Source of the DNA: a virus
Length of the DNA: 26,777 bases
Virus record (IMG/VR): IMGVR_UViG_3300042484_001797
Coordinates: 1 to 26,777 of that record
Reading direction: 5' to 3' (one strand)
Positions 1 through 6,869 of this stretch are shown piece after piece (the first letter of the stretch is position 1; the number at the start of each line of letters is the position of its first letter). The position numbers and the translations under genes were made by a program. The notes under the pieces were generated by a model. The model was given only the letters and a program-made list of their open reading frames with translations, did no database searches and was not told the origin of the DNA.

Positions 1-170
1 TTGGTGGAAATTTATTCTTTCAGTTTGTTATTGGAGAAGAGAACTCTCCATACTCTTATCAAACATCCAAGTCTGAGATTGATAATATATTAAAAGAAAT
101 AGGATTTAAAAACTTAATCTTTACAAAACATATGCATCCGCAATGGATGTTTGTTAGGTCTACAAAATGA
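1..170 (+). CDS. C-terminal fragment of a methyltransferase-like protein (5' truncated)
   Basis: An open frame enters from the left edge (codons in phase with base 3) and stops at the TGA at 168-170, giving the last 55 residues. The ending contains a GG-x-LFFQF strand, a helix with ILKEIGFKN, and a final strand ending in MFVRSTK. This arrangement (helix, 'E-x-GF' turn, closing beta hairpin) is what the C-terminus of class I SAM-dependent methyltransferases looks like, but the SAM-binding motifs lie outside the window, so the assignment is tentative. The stop overlaps the next start in an ATGA, implying translational coupling with the glycosyltransferase genes that follow. A methyltransferase next to glycosyltransferases commonly modifies glycans. 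Confidence 0.45.
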   Translation, partial: GGNLFFQFVIGEENSPYSYQTSKSEIDNILKEIGFKNLIFTKHMHPQWMFVRSTK

Positions 171-1015
171 TTAATGCATATCTTTACTCAGTTAAACAAG
201 AAGATTGTGCTGCTGATAAATGGGATTATGGATTATTAAAAGAATTTTTTAATAAAAATAATATTAAGCCAGAAAAAGTAACAACTTTGCCCAATAAAGA
301 TAGAGCCTTTATTGTTATTCCTGGACCACAGAATATAGATTATGAAGATCAAATATCTGAAGAGTTAAGTAAGATAGGCAGGGTAGTTTTATTTATTACT
401 GGAGATGAGAGTGCTACATTTAAAGTTGATAAAATAAAACATAATAATATTGAAATTTGGATTCAATACCCGCATAGAAAACACTCACAATATAATAAGT
501 TGGCACTAGGTGTTCCGCAACATTTATCAAATAATTTACCACAGTATCAAGACAAATCGTATGACGTATCTTTTGCTGGACAAATAACTCATCAAAGAAG
601 ACAAGAATTATCAAAAGCAATGCCAACAATTGCAAATTCTTTTTATGAACCTACAGAAGGCTTTGCCCAAGGACTTAATCCTAAATCTTATTATGATAAA
701 ATGTTTATTAGTAAAATTATTCCATGCCCTAGTGGACAAGTAGTAATAGATTCTTTTAGATTTTACGAAACAATAGAAATGCTATGCTTACCAATTGCAG
801 ACAATATTGATTCTAAAGGAAATACAATGAATTATTATAACTTTCTTTTTGAAGAAGAAGTGCCAGTTAAAACTATTGATAATTGGAATTTATTACAAAC
901 CCTAGTTCCTGAATTATTAAGTGATTATCCTAACAATATGCATCAAATTGTTTGTTGGTGGATTAAATATAAAAGAAATCTTTTTATTGAGTTAATGAGG
1001 CAAATAAATGCATAA
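167..1015 (+). CDS. Exostosin-like (GT47-type) glycosyltransferase
   Basis: The protein has 282 residues. The middle contains YDVSFAGQITHQRR, followed by a segment with FISKIIPCPSGQVVIDSFRFYE and then MLCLPI. This 'SK-hh-PCP-G-x5-S-R-x-YE ... LPI' pattern is the nucleotide-sugar binding region seen in exostosin-like glycosyltransferases (GT-B fold). It has no signal peptide or membrane helix, so it is probably cytosolic. ATG at 167 overlaps the upstream stop (ATGA), with TAGG eight bases upstream as a weak ribosome site. It is the first of three overlapping glycosyltransferase genes. Donor and acceptor cannot be read from sequence; a host or virion glycan is the likely target, modified DNA an alternative. 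Confidence 0.6.
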   Translation: MINAYLYSVKQEDCAADKWDYGLLKEFFNKNNIKPEKVTTLPNKDRAFIVIPGPQNIDYEDQISEELSKIGRVVLFITGDESATFKVDKIKHNNIEIWIQYPHRKHSQYNKLALGVPQHLSNNLPQYQDKSYDVSFAGQITHQRRQELSKAMPTIANSFYEPTEGFAQGLNPKSYYDKMFISKIIPCPSGQVVIDSFRFYETIEMLCLPIADNIDSKGNTMNYYNFLFEEEVPVKTIDNWNLLQTLVPELLSDYPNNMHQIVCWWIKYKRNLFIELMRQINA

Positions 1016-1769
1016 AAGAGATATAACAATTGTCATGGCTACATCTGTAATTACAGATCATCCAAGCACAAAAATGATAGACCAAACCATTAGTGATATT
1101 CGTGTTCATTTTCCAGACAACGAAATTATTATGCAAATAGATGGTCTTAGGGAAGAACAAAAAAATCGTAAAAAAGATTACGATGAATATAAAAATCGCA
1201 TTTTGTGGAAGTGTTTACATGAAGATAAAAACATATTACCATTTATATTTAAAGAGCATAGTCATCAAACCAACATGATGCGTCAAACAATTACTGAAAT
1301 TAAAACACCATTATTACTTTATGTTGAAGGCGATGCTCCTTTAACTCCAGATACGCCAATAGACTGGGATAAATGTTTAGATATGTTTGAATATAATAAA
1401 GCAAATACTATTCGTTTTCATTTTGAATCATTTATACCAAAAGATCACGAACACCTTATGTTTGGTTTAGAGGATGGTTTTATGAAAACTATGCAATGGA
1501 GTCAGAGACCACACCTAAGTAGAAAAAAATATTATAGAGATATTGTTCTTCCAAGATGCAAGGATAAATTTTTTATAGAAGATACTTTTCATGGAGCAAT
1601 TCAAGATGATATATCTCCATATGGGGAGTTTAGTCAAGAAGGTTGGGATATGCACAAACTCTGGATTTACCATCCTGAAGGTAATATTAAGCGTTCTTAT
1701 CATTTAGATGGTCGTCAGGGTACCCGTAAATTTACGGTAGATGATGAAGTTTGGGGATATAAAGAATGA
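1008..1769 (+). CDS. Glycosyltransferase, GT-A / family 2-like
   Basis: This 253-residue protein opens with a beta strand (DITIVMATSVI) and has a central PLLLYVEGDAPL motif, in which E-G-D takes the place of the DxD metal/nucleotide-sugar motif of GT-A enzymes. Spaced acidic residues before it (IIMQIDGLREE) fit the second nucleotide-binding element. No membrane segment is visible. GAGG precedes the ATG by about eight bases; the start overlaps the previous gene by eight bases, and the end overlaps the next by four (ATGA), so the three genes form one translationally coupled unit. The GT-A assignment rests on motif shape; exact family and sugar are unknown. Confidence 0.55.
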   Translation: MHKRDITIVMATSVITDHPSTKMIDQTISDIRVHFPDNEIIMQIDGLREEQKNRKKDYDEYKNRILWKCLHEDKNILPFIFKEHSHQTNMMRQTITEIKTPLLLYVEGDAPLTPDTPIDWDKCLDMFEYNKANTIRFHFESFIPKDHEHLMFGLEDGFMKTMQWSQRPHLSRKKYYRDIVLPRCKDKFFIEDTFHGAIQDDISPYGEFSQEGWDMHKLWIYHPEGNIKRSYHLDGRQGTRKFTVDDEVWGYKE

Positions 1770-2803
1770 GGTTGGGTATCATAGCAAGATCAGACAATAC
1801 TGGCCTTGGTAATCAGACTAGAGAGTTAGTTAATATGTTAAATCCTGACAAGATTCTTTTAATTGATTCTACTCCGTTTAATAAAAACAAACAACATCCA
1901 GAATGGTATGAAAAATATAATTGCATAAAGAGTCATGGTTTTCCATCTTCGCAACACATTAAAGTATTTTTAAATGATATAGATGTTGTATTAAGTTGTG
2001 AAACATTTTATGATCAAAATTTTATAAAATATGCAGATAAACGAGGAGTTAAAACAATTCTTCAGTATAACTATGAGTTATTTGGTCATTTATCAAATCC
2101 TAACTTACCATTACCAACAGTTTTACTATCACCAAGTATTTGGGAAATTGATACTATAAAAAGAATGTTTGGAAATAAAACTAAAGTAATACATCTTCCG
2201 CCACCAACAAATGAAGAATTATTTTATAAAATAAAAGAAAATAACTTATCTAAATCTCACAACAAAATATTGCACATTGCTGGTAAAAAAGCGGCAAAGG
2301 ATAGGAATGGCACTAATACTGTTATTGATATGCTCAAATATTCAAAAGAAAACTATCAGTTAGTAATTAAAAGTCAAAGTGAAATAGAAACAGCAGCAAA
2401 AGATCCTAGACTTACAATTGAGATTGGAAATCCGAGTCATAGGGAAGATATGTACAATGGTTTTGATGCTATGGTTTTACCAAGAAGATATGCAGGATTA
2501 TGTTTACCAATGAATGAGGCTTTGCTAAGTGCTCTCCCAGTTTTTATGACAAACGTATCTCCCAATAACCATATACTACCTTCAGATTGGCTAATTAAAA
2601 GTGATTCAATAGGAACAATTAAAACTAAGGTTAGGATTGATTTATTTGAAGCAGATCCAAGAATATTGGCTAAAAAGATAGATGACTATATTATTTTAAA
2701 AGATAAAGAGAGTTATAAAAAACAAGCCTATGAAATAGGAATAAATAATTTTTCACCAAATGTATTGAAACAACAATACTTAGAACTTATTTCTCAAATT
2801 TAG
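1766..2803 (+). CDS. Glycosyltransferase family 4-like (GT-B)
   Basis: This 345-residue protein has two Rossmann-like halves. The N-terminal half begins MRLGIIARSDNTGLGNQTRE, with the glycine-rich acceptor-side loop. The C-terminal half begins NKILHIAGKKAAKDRNGT and contains RYAGLCLPMNEALLSALPVF, matching the E-x7-E region of GT4 enzymes that binds the nucleotide-sugar phosphate and ribose. It is the last gene of the + strand unit and ends head-on into the minus-strand Stealth-like glycosyltransferase with a 17-base overlap. GT4 enzymes are retaining transferases that use sugar nucleotides; donor and acceptor cannot be told here. Confidence in the fold is high. Confidence 0.75.
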   Translation: MRLGIIARSDNTGLGNQTRELVNMLNPDKILLIDSTPFNKNKQHPEWYEKYNCIKSHGFPSSQHIKVFLNDIDVVLSCETFYDQNFIKYADKRGVKTILQYNYELFGHLSNPNLPLPTVLLSPSIWEIDTIKRMFGNKTKVIHLPPPTNEELFYKIKENNLSKSHNKILHIAGKKAAKDRNGTNTVIDMLKYSKENYQLVIKSQSEIETAAKDPRLTIEIGNPSHREDMYNGFDAMVLPRRYAGLCLPMNEALLSALPVFMTNVSPNNHILPSDWLIKSDSIGTIKTKVRIDLFEADPRILAKKIDDYIILKDKESYKKQAYEIGINNFSPNVLKQQYLELISQI

Positions 2804-3479
2804 TTTTTTGTTTAAAGTTAACTTTAAGTATTTTATCATAAATAATATTAAAAGAACTATCTGCGCTAGACAAATATGTATGTTGATCTATATTTAAATT
2901 ATAAGATTTAAAAACTAATGGCCCTTTTGTGTAAACTTTAACATCTTGCATTTCTTTTCCTTCAACATTAAAGATATTTCCATACATAGATCTCCATAAA
3001 AACTTATCCTCATATTGCAAAACCTCTTTTAGTTTTTCTTTTTCCATAATCATTGGAACATGTAATTCATAATCTAGTGGATCTGTAATTCCAAGTCCTA
3101 TAATTTTTTTATAAGTTGCTACAAGTTTTCTAGTATAATTAGAGTTACCATTAATTTTTTGATAAAGATTTATTTTATTTAAAAGATAGCCACCGTGATA
3201 CGTTTCTATATTATTTATTTTTTTAATAATATAAAAATCATCATTCATTAAAACAAAAGATTCAGATATTTCTGAAGAAGAGCAAATTTTTTTTAAATTT
3301 TCTGCAGCATTTTTATATTTTGTGTGTACTTGATTTACTTCAATATAATTTCCAACATACCAATCTGGCTTACCACCAACAACCCATATGCTTGAATCTG
3401 GAAAACTTTCAACAACTGATCTAATAGAATACTTTAGTTCTTCGTTGGACCCATCTTTACAAATATATACAAAATCCAC
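2787..3479 (-). CDS. Stealth-like / capsular-type glycosyltransferase
   Basis: The 230-residue product starts DFVYICKDGSNEELKYSIRS and continues with SIWVVGGKPDW. This matches conserved region 1 of Stealth-family sugar-phosphate transferases ('D-h-V-Y-x-x-DGS-x-E-h-RYSLRS ... IV-x-G-x-P-x-W'). Residues 77-84 (LMNDDFYI) resemble region 2 with its acidic NDDF. It is shorter than typical Stealth proteins, so it may be a minimal glycosyltransferase related to that group. The start is GTG at 3479, chosen because GGGGG lies five bases upstream. It sits just beyond a strong terminator for the upstream minus-strand genes. The end overlaps the + strand GT4 gene by 17 bases, so transcripts could interfere. 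Confidence 0.55.
   Translation of the reverse strand: MDFVYICKDGSNEELKYSIRSVVESFPDSSIWVVGGKPDWYVGNYIEVNQVHTKYKNAAENLKKICSSSEISESFVLMNDDFYIIKKINNIETYHGGYLLNKINLYQKINGNSNYTRKLVATYKKIIGLGITDPLDYELHVPMIMEKEKLKEVLQYEDKFLWRSMYGNIFNVEGKEMQDVKVYTKGPLVFKSYNLNIDQHTYLSSADSSFNIIYDKILKVNFKQKTKFEK
2812..2827. repeat. 16-base perfect palindrome at the convergent gene junction
   Basis: TTAAAGTT is followed directly by AACTTTAA, nine bases past the end of the + strand GT4 gene and inside the 3' end of the opposing gene. On the + strand it is followed by a T-rich stretch (GTATTTTAT), so it could act as a weak intrinsic terminator for the glycosyltransferase unit. The stem is AT-rich with no spare loop bases, so it may be chance in AT-rich DNA. 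Confidence 0.25.
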
Positions 3480-3490
3480 TATTCCCCCAT

Positions 3491-3531
3491 TGTAAAAATA
3501 AAAGGGGCAAGTTTTTATGTTTGCCCCCTTT
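3491..3531 (-). terminator. Rho-independent terminator, minus strand
   Basis: On the minus strand AAAGGGGGCAA is followed by an AT-rich loop, TTGCCCCTTT, then TATTTTTA. The arms (3501-3510 and 3521-3531) pair over about ten bases with one extra C, and the following minus-strand sequence is U-rich in RNA. It lies downstream of the holin-like gene (stop at 3545) and 12 bases before the GTG of the Stealth-like gene. It should end the long minus-strand operon. Confidence 0.85.
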
Positions 3532-3544
3532 ATTAAAAAATAAA

Positions 3545-3823
3545 CTACTTTTTCTTAGCAGCCTTTTTCTTTGGTGCACTCTTAACTGGAACGATTTTTC
3601 CAAGAGCATCTGAGATGGCTCCTGTATCTGGCAATACGCCAAACGCTTTATCGTTAGGATTAAGTGCTCTCAATGCAACGGGCGCTAAAGCAGCAACTAG
3701 TGCAGCCCAAAGATCTTTAGGATCTGTTACGCCAGCCATGTAGAGTGCAATTACTGAACCCAAAACGGATCTTCCGTATGAGGCTAGCATTGCCTTTGTT
3801 TTATCATTTAGTAAGTTATTCAT
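3545..3823 (-). CDS. Small holin-like membrane-associated protein
   Basis: The 92-residue product has an N-terminal basic/polar stretch (NNLLNDKTKAML), one or two hydrophobic segments (SVLGSVIALYMAGV and DLWAALVAALAPVALRAL), then NPNDKAFG and a lysine/alanine-rich tail (KSAPKKKAAKKK). A helix pair, a 'LNPND-AFG' turn and a basic tail are seen in small holin-like proteins of actinobacterial phages; this is from recall, so tentative. The start at 3823 is set by AGGAGG five bases upstream; the frame is open further upstream but that part reads through the XapX gene. The gene follows XapX with its ribosome site overlapping the XapX stop. A holin role is possible but unproven; the endolysin gene is 13 kb away. 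Confidence 0.6.
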   Translation of the reverse strand: MNNLLNDKTKAMLASYGRSVLGSVIALYMAGVTDPKDLWAALVAALAPVALRALNPNDKAFGVLPDTGAISDALGKIVPVKSAPKKKAAKKK

Positions 3824-3831
3824 TATTCCTC

Positions 3832-3990
3832 CTAGGATATAATTCGTGTTAATGTTGTAAAACCAATCCATAGACCAATAATTCCTGCGACTCCCGCAAA
3901 AACTGGTGGTGCTGGTACTGGCAATTTGAATGCAGCAAACACGACTCCGCATCCAAAACCTGTTATTGTTGATAGTAAAATGTCTTTCAT
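3832..3990 (-). CDS. XapX-domain small membrane protein (DUF1427-like)
   Basis: This 52-residue product begins MKDILLSTITGFGCGVVFAA and continues FKLPVPAPPVFAGVAGIIGLW. It is almost entirely the XapX domain: a first hydrophobic helix with GFGCGVVF, the signature turn K-L-P-V-P-A-P-P, and a second hydrophobic helix AGVAGIIGLWIG. The function of XapX proteins is not known; two membrane helices are expected. The start has AAAGGAG about nine bases upstream; the stop codon TAG is embedded in the AGGAGG of the next gene, so the two are tightly coupled. The start overlaps the end of the monooxygenase gene by four bases. The length and domain fit are good enough to call this a real gene despite its size. 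Confidence 0.8.
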   Translation of the reverse strand: MKDILLSTITGFGCGVVFAAFKLPVPAPPVFAGVAGIIGLWIGFTTLTRIIS

Positions 3991-4859
3991 TGTAAAACTT
4001 TCTCCTTTATTTTGTATGTTTCTTTTAATTCTACATATTGTTTAATAAATGGAACTATAACATGCACCTCTTCTGCAGGAACAGAGTTTATTAATAAATG
4101 ATTTATTCCATCTTGTTCAAGCATTTCAATAAATTCATTAAAACTTTCGTGAGTAAAATATTCTACATCATTTAAAACTTGTGAAACCTCTCCCTTTTTC
4201 CAAATAGGTTTTAGAGCATAATTTGTTAATAGATCAAGTTCCTCTTTAGTTTTTCTAATAATTGGAGTCATTGCTATCATAACTTCGGTATTTTTTATAT
4301 CAAGTTTGATTGGTGAAGATGGTCTATCAGACCAAAAACCACGTTTGTATACATTGTAAGGAAGTATTATTTTATTTTTATATTCTTTCGCTGTATTTAA
4401 AATATAACTATTTGTCGCTGATACATAAAAATCTAACAACTTTTTATTTTTTCTATTTTCTGACATCTCGTTTAATGTTTTAATAAAATCAATCATATAC
4501 TTTGATCTATCAATTGGATCTGATTTATCATTTACACCAGAAACTATTCCACCAACATTTGATTCATGATCTTTTATATATCCTGTTATAAAATTTATTT
4601 GAAGTCTATCTTCCATTATTTCATTTATTGAATCATGAATTGTATAAAGATATTGAGGGGATATTGTGTGCGGTCTGATTGCAACCAAATATTTAATTTT
4701 TTCTTCAGGCTTGATATCTTTTGCAGTTCTTACAAACATGTCTCCCTGAGTTGCATCATATGTAAACATTACACCAGAAAAATGATTTTTGTCTAAAGTA
4801 GATGCTTTTTCTAAACTATAGTTGTTGGTAAAGTGACCACCAAAATAATAAAATTTCAT
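3987..4859 (-). CDS. Luciferase-like flavin-dependent monooxygenase (LLM class)
   Basis: This 290-residue protein shows the TIM-barrel pattern of the bacterial luciferase / alkanesulfonate monooxygenase (SsuD) group: HFSGVMFTYDATQGD (residues 26-40), IKYLVAIRPHTISP (55-68, strand 3 'LVA-RP-x3-SP'), then EDRLQINFITG (83-93, 'x-GRL-x-N-h-VTG'). SsuD-type enzymes use reduced FMN and O2, with the flavin supplied by a separate reductase; none is recognisable here. At 290 residues it is shorter than typical SsuD (about 380) and the C-terminal half is divergent, so substrate and even catalysis are uncertain. The ATG overlaps the upstream stop (ATGA). It is flanked by a membrane protein and the XapX/holin-like pair. 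Family confidence is good, substrate unknown. Confidence 0.75.
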   Translation of the reverse strand: MKFYYFGGHFTNNYSLEKASTLDKNHFSGVMFTYDATQGDMFVRTAKDIKPEEKIKYLVAIRPHTISPQYLYTIHDSINEIMEDRLQINFITGYIKDHESNVGGIVSGVNDKSDPIDRSKYMIDFIKTLNEMSENRKNKKLLDFYVSATNSYILNTAKEYKNKIILPYNVYKRGFWSDRPSSPIKLDIKNTEVMIAMTPIIRKTKEELDLLTNYALKPIWKKGEVSQVLNDVEYFTHESFNEFIEMLEQDGINHLLINSVPAEEVHVIVPFIKQYVELKETYKIKEKVLQ

Positions 4860-5281
4860 CTTTTTGTTTCGTAGTCTTCTGGTAAAAACTTTTTTAAGTC
4901 TTTATAAGCAATAGATATTTTTTTCATATCTTCATGCAATGGGTGCCCCTCTGACAGTGTGCTAAATTCTGAAAAATAGTTTATGCTTGGATCAACATCT
5001 TCAATAAATTTATTTAAACCTTTTTGAACATCTTCAATATAAGCAAAAGCCCAATCTCTTGAATCAGATAAAAATTTAATAAAATTTTCTTTATGTATTG
5101 TATCGTCAGATAAATGTTCATTGTTTTTTGCTTGAAGAGAAATTTGTTCTAATGCTTTATTTTTTATAAAAAGTTGTGACAATAGCAAATTACATTTTTT
5201 TAATTTATCAAAGGTAGACCAATAGGCTAATCCAAATGAAAATGTAAGTATGGCAAAAAATATAACAAATATCATTTCCAT
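4856..5281 (-). CDS. Single-pass membrane protein of unknown function
   Basis: From the ATG at 5281 the product has 141 residues: MEMIFVIFFAILTFSFGLAY is a single N-terminal membrane segment, followed by a charged, largely helical cytosolic part with coiled-coil-like heptads (KLKKCNLLLSQL, KNKALEQISLQAKNN). The open frame extends upstream to 5335, but that extension overlaps the preceding gene and lacks a ribosome site; the chosen start lies just past that gene's stop (5287). A TACAAT seven bases before this ATG could be a weak -10. It ends ATGA-coupled to the monooxygenase gene. I do not recognise the family. A role as a membrane partner of the downstream enzyme is only a guess from adjacency. 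Confidence 0.6.
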   Translation of the reverse strand: MEMIFVIFFAILTFSFGLAYWSTFDKLKKCNLLLSQLFIKNKALEQISLQAKNNEHLSDDTIHKENFIKFLSDSRDWAFAYIEDVQKGLNKFIEDVDPSINYFSEFSTLSEGHPLHEDMKKISIAYKDLKKFLPEDYETKR

Positions 5282-5286
5282 ACTAT

Positions 5287-5781
5287 CTATTGTACTCCAT
5301 TCCTGATAGCGTGAGTTGCCCAATAGTATAAACATTTATCACAACATGGCTTGTTATTATTATTTTTAATATCATTATAAAACTCAGCATAGTAAATAGG
5401 ATCTTTACGATACAGATTAGCCCTATGAGTAATGTTAATACGATCTATATGGGGGTTAGATGGCGTAGCCCAGAAAGGCTTCTGAGTACCCCAAATTTCG
5501 CTGCAAACAGCCTCTAGAGCCTCTATATTAGACTCATTCTTGTCTGTCTTAATACCCCTTGCTTTAGCCTCTTTAATCATGGCTTTAGCGTATGTCTTAA
5601 GTGAATGCTCTGCATTTTTCCACATCAATACTGCTGGATGATTACGCCATGCTCCAGAAGGAGATTTGCCAGAGAGTACTTTCAATATTTGATAGGCTTC
5701 TAATATCTGTTTATTTAATCTCTTATTATCTAATATTTCTGCACACCTATTGTAGTCTTTATATGGTAAAAAGGTTTGCAT
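5287..5781 (-). CDS. Pyrimidine-dimer DNA glycosylase family protein (Pyr_excise-like)
   Basis: This 164-residue protein begins MQTFLPYKDYNRCAEILDNK and continues RLNKQILEAYQIL, with WRNHPAVLMW at about residues 45-54. This is the pattern of the actinobacterial/phage group related to T4 endonuclease V: N-terminal Thr-containing strand, then 'LD-x-KRL-x-KQ-x2-EA-QIL', then 'W-NHPAV-MW'. T4 endonuclease V removes UV-induced cyclobutane dimers by combined glycosylase and AP-lyase action using its N-terminal amine; here that exact residue is not assured. The C-terminus carries a Cys cluster (CCDKC), possibly metal-binding. ATG at 5781 overlaps the preceding stop. A DNA-repair role during daylight infection fits an aquatic phage, but that is inference. 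Confidence 0.7.
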   Translation of the reverse strand: MQTFLPYKDYNRCAEILDNKRLNKQILEAYQILKVLSGKSPSGAWRNHPAVLMWKNAEHSLKTYAKAMIKEAKARGIKTDKNESNIEALEAVCSEIWGTQKPFWATPSNPHIDRINITHRANLYRKDPIYYAEFYNDIKNNNNKPCCDKCLYYWATHAIRNGVQ

Positions 5782-6011
5782 TATTTTACTGCTTCTCTAG
5801 TAACCAAAACAATTGCCCCATTCATTTCTAAAGCCTTTTTTACTTGAACTACATACTGCAATGCCTGTATCTTTTCATCATGAAACATTTTTATAAACTT
5901 TCTTTCATCTAATTTTATCGTAAGAAAGTGATCATTGTCAATAATTTCAACGTTAAATCCTTTTGGTGCAACTATAGAGTGAAATGCTTTACGCATATCG
6001 TTTGTATACAT
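5781..6011 (-). CDS. Hypothetical protein, 76 aa
   Basis: This small soluble protein has no recognised domain. It starts MYTNDMRKAFHSIVAPKGFN, has a two-strand region (NVEIIDNDHFLTIKLDE), a Lys-rich helix, and ends IVLVTREAVK. The alternating hydrophobic strand/helix/strand pattern suggests a small alpha/beta fold. It lies between the WhiB-like gene (gap of one base) and the dimer glycosylase gene (overlap), so it is expressed with both. The ribosome site is weak (GGAAA). It may act with the repair enzyme or be a small regulator; nothing in the sequence decides this. Confidence 0.6.
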   Translation of the reverse strand: MYTNDMRKAFHSIVAPKGFNVEIIDNDHFLTIKLDERKFIKMFHDEKIQALQYVVQVKKALEMNGAIVLVTREAVK

Positions 6012-6012
6012 T

Positions 6013-6297
6013 TTATTTTTCCATAGTCAAAGATTCCCAGGTATTAGCCCAATGGGATTTTGTTTTATGATTGTTAAACTCTCTAGATATATCTCCACCT
6101 TCTAGATATATTCCACCCCAAACGCCCCATTCTTTACTGGAAACGCCTACTGCAAAACAGGTTTTTTTAACTGGACAAGATGCACAAATAGAATCAACTA
6201 TTGGTCTTACTGCTACATCATCCTCATACTTGTCAAAAAATAAATTATTGTCAAGTCCTAAGCACGAAGACTCATCTTTCCACAAATGCTGCTTCAA
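6013..6297 (-). CDS. whiB: WhiB-like Fe-S transcription factor
   Basis: This 94-residue protein has the four cysteines of the Wbl family (C12, C38-x2-C41, C47, with the C-x2-C-x5-C spacing) and the GVWGG turn at residues 58-62. Wbl proteins bind a 4Fe-4S cluster and most act with the primary sigma factor; they are confined to actinobacteria and their phages, so this gene is the strongest host clue in the window. The start is TTG at 6297, chosen because AAGGA lies about eight bases upstream and the frame then follows the preceding stop by two bases. The basic C-terminal tail typical of DNA-contacting Wbl proteins (here NNHKTKSHW) is short. The mycobacteriophage TM4 WhiB is known to block host WhiB2 and cause superinfection exclusion. 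Confidence 0.9.
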   Translation of the reverse strand: MKQHLWKDESSCLGLDNNLFFDKYEDDVAVRPIVDSICASCPVKKTCFAVGVSSKEWGVWGGIYLEGGDISREFNNHKTKSHWANTWESLTMEK

Positions 6298-6299
6298 GA

Positions 6300-6509
6300 T
6301 TAATCCTTATACTTATTTGGTATATCCCAGCCATTACGATTAGGCTTGTATACTTTATGTAGATACCATTTATCATTTACTCTAATTCCAATAGGAGAGA
6401 TTTTTGCCACATTTGATTCTTTTAAATCAATAACATTCCAGCCATCCCACATTAAATTTGCGTTTTTCTTTACAATTTTTTCCATTGTGTTTAAACTTCT
6501 AATAACCAT
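6300..6509 (-). CDS. Hypothetical protein, 69 aa
   Basis: This protein of unknown function is rich in Trp, Asn and Lys: MWDGWNVIDLKESNVAKISP, then KWYLHKVYKPNRNGWDIP. The sequence alternates short strands and suggests a small beta-rich fold. AGGAG lies six to seven bases before the ATG at 6509. It is placed between the SLOG-like gene (9 bases) and WhiB (2 bases), so all three are likely cotranscribed. Confidence 0.65.
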   Translation of the reverse strand: MVIRSLNTMEKIVKKNANLMWDGWNVIDLKESNVAKISPIGIRVNDKWYLHKVYKPNRNGWDIPNKYKD

Positions 6510-6518
6510 ATTTTTCTC

Positions 6519-6869
6519 CTAATATTGAAAAAGGCCAACGTCAATGTTGTTTGCCTCTGCATTTAAAACTAACTTTGATTTTAGTTGTTTTGGACGACTT
6601 AAAAAAACAAAGTAGTTTACTTGTTTGATATTTTCATTTAACCATTGAGGTGCAGTATTATAAAACTTAATCTTGCGACCTCTTGCTTTCATTCCACGTT
6701 CAGATAAGTTAGCAAACTCTGAAACAAAACTATTTACTCTTACAGGACCAACAGAGTAGATAATAAATTCGTTATCTCCATCTTTCATTTCAGATAGGGC
6801 AACGCTCATAGCACGTAAAAATACGTTATAGTCGTTAAATTCCCTGGTCCCCTGTACTGCCACTATCAT
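6519..6869 (-). CDS. SLOG/DprA-like Rossmann-fold nucleotide-binding protein
   Basis: This 116-residue protein starts MIVAVQGTREFNDYNVFLRA, with strand I-V-A-V then G-T-R-x-F-x-D-Y, the opening motif of SLOG-type (DUF2493/YpsA/DprA-like) proteins that bind nucleotides or nucleic acid. A second strand (FIIYSVGPVRVNSF) and the block SERGMKARGRKIKFY fit the same fold. SLOG proteins include phage accessory proteins, so the function is open. The start overlaps the upstream gene by 35 bases in another frame. The family assignment is moderate, from motif and length. Confidence 0.5.
   Translation of the reverse strand: MIVAVQGTREFNDYNVFLRAMSVALSEMKDGDNEFIIYSVGPVRVNSFVSEFANLSERGMKARGRKIKFYNTAPQWLNENIKQVNYFVFLSRPKQLKSKLVLNAEANNIDVGLFQY

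Noticed and set aside
3824-3952. N-terminal extension of the holin-like protein to 3952.
   Set aside because: The extension reads through the XapX gene in another frame, and AGGAGG points to the ATG at 3823.
5289-5294. TACAAT seven bases before the ATG at 5281 as a leaderless promoter.
   Set aside because: No TG, no -35, spacing differs from the others; noted in the gene entry only.
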